DNA of 64,000 bases from Strongylocentrotus purpuratus (taxonomy: Eukaryota > Echinodermata > Echinoidea > Camarodonta > Strongylocentrotidae), in the NCBI RefSeq assembly GCF_000002235.5, contig NW_022145613.1, positions 7,619,929 through 7,683,928 of the forward strand. The letters are read 5' to 3'. The position numbers and the translations under genes are program-made. The notes beneath the pieces are model-generated. The model saw nothing but the letters and a program-made list of their open reading frames with translations. It was not told where the DNA came from and did not search any database. Numbering within the stretch: the first letter of the stretch is position 1; every line of letters starts with the position of its first letter. Shown here one piece after another: positions 62,401 through 64,000 of the stretch.

Positions 62401-63924
62401 AGGATCCAGTCTAGCCGAGTCGAATTGTCTCTGTCTGTGTTGTGTGGACCCTACGTCACAAAAAAATGTCGCGCAATGCATTGTGGGGGAGAACCGGCTC
62501 GATCATTAACTTGTTTTTTGCTCATTACAAACAAATATTTAAAATAAGTCTGAGCCCCATTTTCCAAAACCCAATCCAAGCTATAATTGGCCGGGCTTTT
62601 TAGATTTTTTTTTTTTTTGGGGGGGGGGGGGGGAGGGGGGGGGGGCCTCGAAAATTTGAAAATTTGCACCCCGCCTTTGAGCGCCAAAAAAGGTGAACTT
62701 TACGTGTTTTTACACATTTTTCCCAGGGGGGGGGGGGGGGCCTGGATCCGCCAATGATGTACATGTACTGGCTCTGGCTACATACACTGTCGCTCATATA
62801 GGTGGAATATTTTTGTTTTACTCTAATGTATGGAACTGTGAACGTATGGAACGTAACTGTGAGGCCCCAGGATCAAAACCGTGTCGATGTGCTATATTAG
62901 TGCCCTTTTGTGGGACATTAATCCTCATTACTGTCATTTATGACTTAAGGGCGTAGGTTCCCTATTTGATAAGCATAGTAGCATACACATGCTTTAGCAG
63001 TCACGCAAAACACACATTGTTAAAATATTATTCAATGAAATCTCAGAATGTATACTATTATGTAGATCTATTATTTTTAAATTATTTTTTAAATAATTCC
63101 ATAAATTGGGGTAAAACAAAAATATTCCACCTATATGAGCGACAGTGTACATCAATTTCACATCAGTTACAGTTTACCAAATTAGAGGAAGACATCAAAC
63201 AATAAATCCATCAATAAATCTATCAATAATTCCAATCTTCTACAGGATAATACTGTCATTAAAAAAAGGAGCTTAATGTTTAACAATTATAACAAATTAT
63301 TATGAGAATGTGTCCTTTCTTACCTGCAAATTAAGTAAGAAGAGCACAAAATTATCATTCACTTGGCTATTGGCCATCAACGATAAGAATGATGACCATA
63401 TGTGCTGATCAAGCTGCACTGGGGAGTTTTGGGGTTAGTCCATTATAAACTAAGGGGTGGAGGGTCTTCCTAGTGGACGGGGTTAACAGTTCATATATTC
63501 AAGTATCAATGTACAAACAGTTGAAAGGGTGCCCTATTTTAGAGGGGCCTGACATTACTATACTTTTGTAACAAAATACAGGAGAAAAGAATGTCGGGAA
63601 ACGATAAAGAGGATCAATTTCGTCGAGAATTTGTGTATGATAGTGCATGATGGTGATTTGTACAGGACAGAGTAGTTACTGTTTGGTAATCCATAAACTA
63701 ACTCTTAAGCACTTAATTTGTTTTAAACCTGGTGTAAAGTTGAGTCGGCTTTTGAGAAAATGGACCTTTGCTTCTTTCAACTTATTTTCATCTCTCCTCT
63801 CTTCTTCTACTTGGTAGGAGCCTAGCTTGTTGTACAACGAGACGAAGATTTACCCTCTCAAGAGGCTGGACAGGTCAGCTGATGAGAGGGAGGTAGAGAA
63901 GTACATCGATGATGAAAAAGGAAA
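23332..63924 (+). CDS. SMCHD1: SMCHD1, N-terminal 14 coding exons (3' part beyond window)
   Basis: Exons: 23332-23451, 28378-28456, 43606-43767, 44160-44242, 48392-48522, 49134-49233, 49571-49690, 50258-50421, 51022-51317, 52219-52336, 53718-53901, 54933-55127, 59563-59688, 63818-63924. All junctions are GT/AG and phases join into 661 codons without a stop, collinear with vertebrate SMCHD1. Residues 1-70 match the ubiquitin-like region (TVYVFDRR). The GHKL ATPase follows: [10 protein letters not shown] (Glu126, Asn130), DNGKGM (163-168), GVGGKQ (210-215). Then come the transducer-like part ([36 protein letters not shown]) and [12 protein letters not shown]. Known of the family: a chromatin protein that binds and hydrolyses ATP and dimerises through a distant SMC hinge, acting in gene silencing in mammals. 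The hinge lies beyond the window. The introns are full of mobile DNA. Confidence 0.93.
24285..24785. repeat. Diverged tandem duplication (~320-bp period)
   Basis: Segments about 24285-24490 and 24605-24785 share CCTATACGCATGTGG(G/A)AATC and CAACGATCGCACAT-type blocks, each preceded by a GAGA run. Intron 1 of SMCHD1. Confidence 0.6.
25830..28330 (+). mobile_element. Decayed LINE (CR1/Jockey-like), endonuclease to RT fragments
   Basis: Successive fragments in several frames: endonuclease-like [14 protein letters not shown] and [12 protein letters not shown] (about 25845-25945), [14 protein letters not shown] (about 26354), then RT pieces [30 protein letters not shown] (27895-28060) and [12 protein letters not shown] (about 28275), where the catalytic YADD reads YAED. 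Many frame breaks; inactive. It is split by a younger insertion at 26431-27004. Lies in intron 1 of SMCHD1. Confidence 0.75.
26431..27004 (+). mobile_element. Nested L1/Tx1-like LINE 3' fragment with 15-bp target duplication
   Basis: AAGTCTTTTGGTGTT occurs at 26416-26430 and again at 27005-27019, and the host LINE continues across it. The insert is the C-terminal end of a LINE ORF ([19 protein letters not shown], a Cys-rich zf-RVT type motif, then [11 protein letters not shown]), a 3' UTR and an A-rich tail ending at the duplication. 5'-truncated, A-tailed and flanked by a long duplication: target-primed reverse transcription. Confidence 0.8.
28378..28456 (+). CDS. SMCHD1: SMCHD1 exon 2
   Basis: Encodes [20 protein letters not shown], matching vertebrate LGISPEEKFVITTTSRKEI. 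Phase 0 in, phase 1 out; acceptor TTTTATAG, donor GTAAGC. It lies immediately downstream of the decayed LINE. Confidence 0.88.
28711..28940. mobile_element. hAT-like MITE relative
   Basis: Left end CAGGGGTAGATCCAGG and reversed right end CTAGGGGCAGATCCGGG resemble the poly-G hAT MITE termini, with G-rich and C-rich blocks next to each end. No clear 8-bp duplication found. Confidence 0.4.
28970..30119. other. SMCHD1 intron 2, unassigned AT-rich DNA
   Basis: Contains a diverged repeat of 28625-28700 at 29215-29300 (TTTTGATTGAAATG ... TGTGTACCCACTTTTGTAAG) and a short C run at about 29502. No gene seen. Confidence 0.4.
30120..32560 (-). mobile_element. 5'-truncated LINE, CR1/L2-like, RT and C-terminal domain
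   Basis: A long open frame (30306-32366) reads the [69 protein letters not shown], then [27 protein letters not shown] and a C-terminal ETFR-like block. Around the catalytic motif the sequence is [16 protein letters not shown], where relatives have about ten more residues ending YADD, so the core has a deletion and the enzyme should be inactive. The 3' end has a pentanucleotide ACAAT/ATTGT run (about 30130-30150), a typical CR1/L2-like tail. The upstream part (to about 32560) continues beyond a nested MITE; the endonuclease is missing. Confidence 0.85.
32288..32384. mobile_element. 97-bp foldback MITE, copy 2, inside a LINE
   Basis: Identical by eye to 15966-16062. AATT on both sides (32284-32287, 32385-32388) is the 4-bp duplication. 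The LINE protein reads [19 protein letters not shown] upstream and [15 protein letters not shown] downstream, so the MITE landed in the LINE ORF. Confidence 0.82.
32911..33790. mobile_element. Large foldback element with 39-bp perfect inverted ends
   Basis: 32911-32949 is the exact reverse complement of 33752-33790 (GCACAGTGGGCCAGGGAGGA...). Most of the interior is also palindromic around about 33190 (TTTGGCTGCCCGAT ... ATCGGGCAGCCAAA), with about 350 bp of extra AT-rich DNA in the right arm (about 33400-33750). It is flanked on the left by CA repeats at 32770-32793. Non-coding. Intron 2 of SMCHD1. Confidence 0.7.
34123..35690 (-). mobile_element. Decayed LINE, Rex1/CR1-like RT
   Basis: Minus-strand fragments in order: [19 protein letters not shown] (about 35580-35650), [17 protein letters not shown] (about 35300), [19 protein letters not shown] (35233 down), [10 protein letters not shown] (about 34960) and the C-terminal [13 protein letters not shown] ... 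[13 protein letters not shown] (34214-34400). Several frame breaks; 5' end missing. Confidence 0.78.
35748..36297. repeat. Tandem duplication, ~275-bp period
   Basis: Two near-identical units, each starting CACGAGGAGTGAACTGAAAT (35748 and 36023) and ending near TATGTTGATTT. Recent, from the high identity. Confidence 0.85.
36300..37262. other. SMCHD1 intron 2, unassigned
   Basis: A 118-codon plus-strand frame (36461-36817) has no domain or motif I recognise and no exon context, so I do not call it a gene. Confidence 0.4.
37263..37426. mobile_element. hAT-like MITE relative
   Basis: Termini CAGGGGCGGATCTAG and its exact reverse complement CTAGATCCGCCCCTG, with C-rich DNA inside. The flanking 8-mers do not match, so the target duplication is lost or the boundaries differ. 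Confidence 0.5.
37427..38106. other. SMCHD1 intron 2, possible LINE 3' tail
   Basis: Otherwise unassigned. It ends with GGGGACAATAAATCAATTCAATTCAATT (38057-38093 region), a pentanucleotide run like a LINE 3' tail, just before the foldback element. Confidence 0.3.
38115..41051. mobile_element. TU-like foldback element 1, 2.9 kb, 15-bp subrepeat arms
   Basis: The left end GGCTCGGTGTAAAAATGTC runs into about 14 tandem copies of GTCAGAGGTAAAAAT / GTCAGAGGAAAAAAT (38126-38335). The right end is the same array reversed (40801-41045), closing with a terminus whose reverse complement is GGTGCCAGGTAAAAATGTC. ACAAGTAA lies immediately outside both ends (38107-38114, 41052-41059), an 8-bp target duplication. 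The interior is non-coding and holds an inverted pair at about 38653-38800 / 39128-39275 and a nested MITE (39799-40200). I see no transposase. As recalled, sea urchin TU elements also have inverted repeats made of ~15-bp subrepeats. Confidence 0.8.
39799..40200 (+). mobile_element. ~400-bp MITE, copy 3, nested in TU-like element 1
   Basis: Ends TTAAAGAGAAGGTTGAGTTC and, reversed, TTAAAGATAAAGTTGAGTTC, the best-preserved inverted repeats of this family. The interior matches the copies at 2631-3004 and 10653-11025. Confidence 0.7.
41272..42658. mobile_element. 1.4-kb inverted-repeat element, TA-flanked
   Basis: Ends GGGTAGGTGTGGGGGAATTG and, reversed, GGGTAGGTGTAGGGAATTGG, both followed by GAGACC. 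TA lies outside each end (41270-41271, 42659-42660). The interior shares a long block with 21005-21500. No transposase frame recognised, so it is non-autonomous. Confidence 0.6.
42660..43605. other. SMCHD1 intron 2, 3' part, no gene seen
   Basis: AT-rich and unassigned; ends with the acceptor TACCGTTTCAG at 43605. Confidence 0.45.
43606..43767 (+). CDS. SMCHD1: SMCHD1 exon 3
   Basis: Encodes [20 protein letters not shown] and [15 protein letters not shown], very close to vertebrate [15 protein letters not shown]. Donor GTAAGC, phase 1 out. Confidence 0.95.
44160..44242 (+). CDS. SMCHD1: SMCHD1 exon 4 (ATP-binding N box)
   Basis: Encodes [17 protein letters not shown]. The Glu (126 here) matches the catalytic Glu of GHKL ATPases and the Asn (130) the Mg-binding residue. 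Confidence 0.95.
44597..47140. mobile_element. TU-like foldback element 2, partial right end
   Basis: The left end GGCTCGGTGTAAAAATG and subrepeats GTCAGAGGTAAAAAT match element 1, as do sequences just inside the arms (TTATCGAAAAAGAA, CTTTCGGCC; CCACATTGTATTATCCTCAG). The right array (about 47025-47140) is degenerate and short of the terminal sequence. It stops against another inverted-repeat element at 47148. About 1 kb inside (46020-47020) is unlike element 1. It lies in intron 4 of SMCHD1. Confidence 0.7.
47148..48167. mobile_element. 1.0-kb element with 30-bp perfect inverted ends
   Basis: 47148-47177 is the exact reverse complement of 48138-48167 (CTCTCACACTCTGCCGTGTA...). The inner flanks are GC-richer, with many ACGGT / CCGGT short repeats. 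It contains hAT MITE copy 3. No target duplication found, and it abuts the right array of TU-like element 2. Non-coding. Confidence 0.65.
47604..47861. mobile_element. hAT-type poly-G MITE, copy 3
   Basis: Same ends as copies 1 and 2; 8-bp duplication GGTAGGTG (47596-47603, 47862-47869). Nested in the 47148-48167 element, so it is younger than that element. Confidence 0.82.
48392..48522 (+). CDS. SMCHD1: SMCHD1 exon 5 (DNGKG motif)
   Basis: Encodes [20 protein letters not shown] and [15 protein letters not shown]; vertebrate VAVIDNGRGMTSKQLNNWA. Phase 2 out. Confidence 0.95.
48523..49133. other. SMCHD1 intron 5, no feature recognised
   Basis: AT-rich; no repeat or exon seen beyond the splice signals. 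Confidence 0.5.
49134..49233 (+). CDS. SMCHD1: SMCHD1 exon 6 (GVGGKQ motif)
   Basis: Encodes [20 protein letters not shown] then FFIGDSVR; donor GTGAGT. Confidence 0.95.
49571..49690 (+). CDS. SMCHD1: SMCHD1 exon 7
   Basis: Encodes [20 protein letters not shown] then [20 protein letters not shown]; 120 bp, phase 0 at both ends. Confidence 0.94.
49950..50257 (+). repeat. Tandem copies of the exon 8 acceptor region
   Basis: CAGAAGATGAGATAAAG recurs at 49960, 50069 and 50174, and the exon itself has CAGAAAATGAGATCC at 50283, giving spacings of about 105-109 bp. The copies at about 50037 and 50149 also resemble the first ~40 bases of exon 8 (CCTGGCGTGGGCAGTCAC against CCTGGTGAGGGCAGTGAC). The middle copy keeps an AG (CCTGAAG at 50142-50148) that would shift the frame by one if used. 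Confidence 0.8.
50258..50421 (+). CDS. SMCHD1: SMCHD1 exon 8
   Basis: Encodes [20 protein letters not shown] ... [20 protein letters not shown]. Acceptor TGTCTTGAAG is pyrimidine-poor near the AG; phase 2 out. Confidence 0.9.
51022..51317 (+). CDS. SMCHD1: SMCHD1 exon 9
   Basis: Encodes [20 protein letters not shown] ... [20 protein letters not shown], collinear with vertebrate [12 protein letters not shown] and EGIIRYHPFLYDRETYP. A foldback array starts about 17 bases after the donor. Confidence 0.95.
51334..51846. mobile_element. Foldback with ~25-bp subrepeat arms
   Basis: The left half repeats GGACCGCTATTCATAATACG-type units; the right half repeats the reverse (TATGAATAGCGACCCTCTTC). 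The outer ends match as inverted repeats (TCATAAGGAC(T/C)G). No target duplication could be fixed. It sits almost against the 5' splice site of SMCHD1 intron 9. Confidence 0.65.
52219..52336 (+). CDS. SMCHD1: SMCHD1 exon 10
   Basis: Encodes [20 protein letters not shown] then [17 protein letters not shown]. Acceptor TTGCTGCAG, donor GTGAGT. Confidence 0.93.
52738..52957 (+). mobile_element. ~400-bp MITE, copy 4, left part missing
   Basis: Matches the right half of the family (GTAGTCCCATATACATCTTT ... TTTATCTTTAA). A second short piece of the same family lies at about 52562-52612. Confidence 0.55.
52958..53717. other. SMCHD1 intron 10, unassigned 3' part
   Basis: AT-rich; no gene or recognised repeat. 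Confidence 0.45.
53718..53901 (+). CDS. SMCHD1: SMCHD1 exon 11
   Basis: Encodes [20 protein letters not shown] then [20 protein letters not shown]; vertebrate [26 protein letters not shown]. Acceptor ACCATCAG, donor GTAATT. Confidence 0.96.
53902..54932. other. SMCHD1 intron 11
   Basis: No gene. A weak tRNA-like patch at about 54790-54862 (GGTTTGAATCC B box) is too degenerate to call. Confidence 0.4.
54933..55127 (+). CDS. SMCHD1: SMCHD1 exon 12
   Basis: Encodes [20 protein letters not shown] ... [15 protein letters not shown] and [13 protein letters not shown]; 195 bp, phase 0 both ends. Confidence 0.96.
55306..55410. mobile_element. Hairpin MITE, GTAATATTGACTGCC ends
   Basis: Arms GTAATATTGACTGCC (55306-55320) and its exact reverse complement (55396-55410), with GGGCAATACGA continuing on both sides. 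Related to 57041-57177. Confidence 0.6.
55718..56735. mobile_element. 1.0-kb inverted-repeat element, TA-flanked
   Basis: Ends CCCTTTTCACATCTA and exact reverse complement, then CTTAACCCCGG on both sides; TA outside each end (55716-55717, 56736-56737). The arms carry short subrepeats (CTTAACCCCATACTATC; GCCCGGCTAACCCC). No transposase seen. Confidence 0.65.
56761..56955. repeat. 83-bp tandem repeat, ~2.3 copies
   Basis: TGACTTTTC(A/T)(A/G)AGCG(G/T)GCTA recurs at 56761, 56844 and 56927. Confidence 0.8.
57041..57177. mobile_element. Hairpin MITE, AGTATTAATGACTGCTTT ends
   Basis: Arms of about 45 bp: AGTATTAATGACTGCTTT, then GAGAAATAGTT(G)TTTTTATACGCTC, mirrored at the right end. The outer sequence resembles 55306-55410. 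Confidence 0.6.
57274..58658 (-). mobile_element. Crypton-like tyrosine recombinase gene (DUF3504/ZMYM-type), frameshifted
   Basis: Main frame 58239-57274 (321 codons) reads [57 protein letters not shown] and [15 protein letters not shown]. This is the DUF3504 tyrosine-recombinase fold shared by Crypton transposons and ZMYM/KCTD1/QRICH1 relatives, with the HxxR Arg and the nucleophile Tyr. The box usually written SGH has Gln here. The N-terminal part lies in neighbouring frames ([20 protein letters not shown] at 58658 down; [20 protein letters not shown] at about 58560), so there are two single-base frameshifts, near 58595 and 58250, or short introns I cannot prove. After the catalytic core, three repeats of IAAAVDPK(S/L)VPSSS follow. 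It lies inside SMCHD1 intron 12, antisense. Confidence 0.7.
58697..58979. mobile_element. MITE with ~30-bp inverted ends
   Basis: GGGCTAACTCGCCCCACGGG ... CATCTCGCC near both ends (about 58708-58737 and, reversed, 58936-58965), outer CTAG on both sides, and inner arms with ATCGATCGAGAGATACCA. It lies just upstream of the Crypton-like gene's start. Confidence 0.65.
59102..59123. other. 22-bp perfect palindrome
   Basis: CCCAGTAACCA followed by its exact reverse complement. No known site recognised. Confidence 0.6.
59563..59688 (+). CDS. SMCHD1: SMCHD1 exon 13
   Basis: Encodes [20 protein letters not shown] and [15 protein letters not shown]; vertebrate [30 protein letters not shown]. 126 bp, phase 0 both ends. 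Confidence 0.92.
59689..60640. other. SMCHD1 intron 13, 5' part
   Basis: AT-rich, no recognised feature. Confidence 0.45.
60680..61320. repeat. G-rich repeat region with ~80-bp internal repeats
   Basis: Several copies of GGAAGCTCAGGG...TTTAGGCATTTA...ACGGTCAGATGAGCA, bounded by G runs (60697, 60757) and a C run (61287). Probably a decayed mobile element; not classified. Confidence 0.5.
61321..62584. other. SMCHD1 intron 13, middle
   Basis: A G-run block at 61631-61715, ending GGGATCGCCGCCCCTG, resembles a hAT-like MITE end. The rest is unassigned. Confidence 0.4.
62585..62755. mobile_element. hAT-like poly-G MITE fragment
   Basis: Right end CCTGGATCCGCCAATG, with TTTGAGCGCCA, TTTTTACACATTTTTCCCAGG and G runs as in the family. 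The left end is not defined. Confidence 0.5.
62785..63147. mobile_element. Mariner-like MITE, 37-bp perfect inverted ends
   Basis: 62785-62821 is the exact reverse complement of 63111-63147 (CACTGTCGCTCATATAGGTG...). TA lies on both sides (62783-62784, 63148-63149), the target choice of Tc1/mariner elements. 363 bp, non-coding. Confidence 0.75.
63150..63817. other. SMCHD1 intron 13, 3' part
   Basis: No gene seen; ends with a pyrimidine-rich tract and acceptor ACTTGGTAG. Confidence 0.5.
63818..63924 (+). CDS. SMCHD1: SMCHD1 exon 14
   Basis: Encodes [20 protein letters not shown] ... [13 protein letters not shown]; vertebrate EPQALYDEVRTVPIAKLDR. Phase 2 out, donor GTAAGT. The gene continues past the window. 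Confidence 0.9.
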
Positions 63925-64000
63925 GTAAGTACTAATGACTTGGTACGGACCATTCATGTTTTCATCTTTCTATTTGCTTAAAGGTAATGCAAAGTTTTTT

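Overview
The window looks like a piece of a deuterostome genome, most likely a sea urchin or close echinoderm. It is AT-rich and intron-rich, and crowded with non-LTR retrotransposon fragments and small non-autonomous DNA elements. Some elements are foldbacks whose inverted arms are built from ~15-bp tandem subrepeats, an architecture I recall for the sea urchin TU elements. The assignment is inferred from protein resemblance and repeat style; no species-diagnostic marker was checked.

Left part (about 2.3-18.1 kb, minus strand): two tandem paralogous cholinesterase/carboxylesterase-like genes, each of ten exons with matching exon boundaries. Gene A (2363-9470) reads open over 606 codons with signal peptide, catalytic Ser, Glu and His, and the Trp that corresponds to the choline-binding Trp of acetylcholinesterase. 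Gene B (11100-18094) has the same structure, but its exon 2 is one base shorter and is out of frame, so it is a recent pseudogene or a sequence error. Exons 1 and 4 are far more alike between the copies than the other exons, which suggests gene conversion.

Right part (23.3 kb to the end, plus strand): the first 14 coding exons (661 codons) of SMCHD1, the non-canonical SMC protein with a GHKL ATPase. They cover the N-terminal ubiquitin-like region, the ATPase domain (motifs AELIDNS, DNGKG, GVGGKQ) and the following transducer-like region. The gene runs off the right edge. Its introns are large (intron 2 is 15 kb) and hold most of the mobile DNA.

Mobile DNA: three 5'-truncated or decayed LINEs and a nested L1/Tx1-like 3' fragment with a 15-bp target duplication; a Crypton-like tyrosine-recombinase gene; a hAT-type MITE family with poly-G/poly-C tracts (three copies with perfect 8-bp target duplications); a 97-bp foldback MITE in two identical copies with 4-bp duplications, one inside a LINE; a ~400-bp MITE in four copies; several TA-flanked inverted-repeat elements; and at least three unrelated foldback families with satellite-like arms. 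The best-preserved of these (38115-41051) has an 8-bp target duplication. No retrovirus, LTR element or Polinton was recognised, and no intact tRNA, rRNA or CRISPR array.
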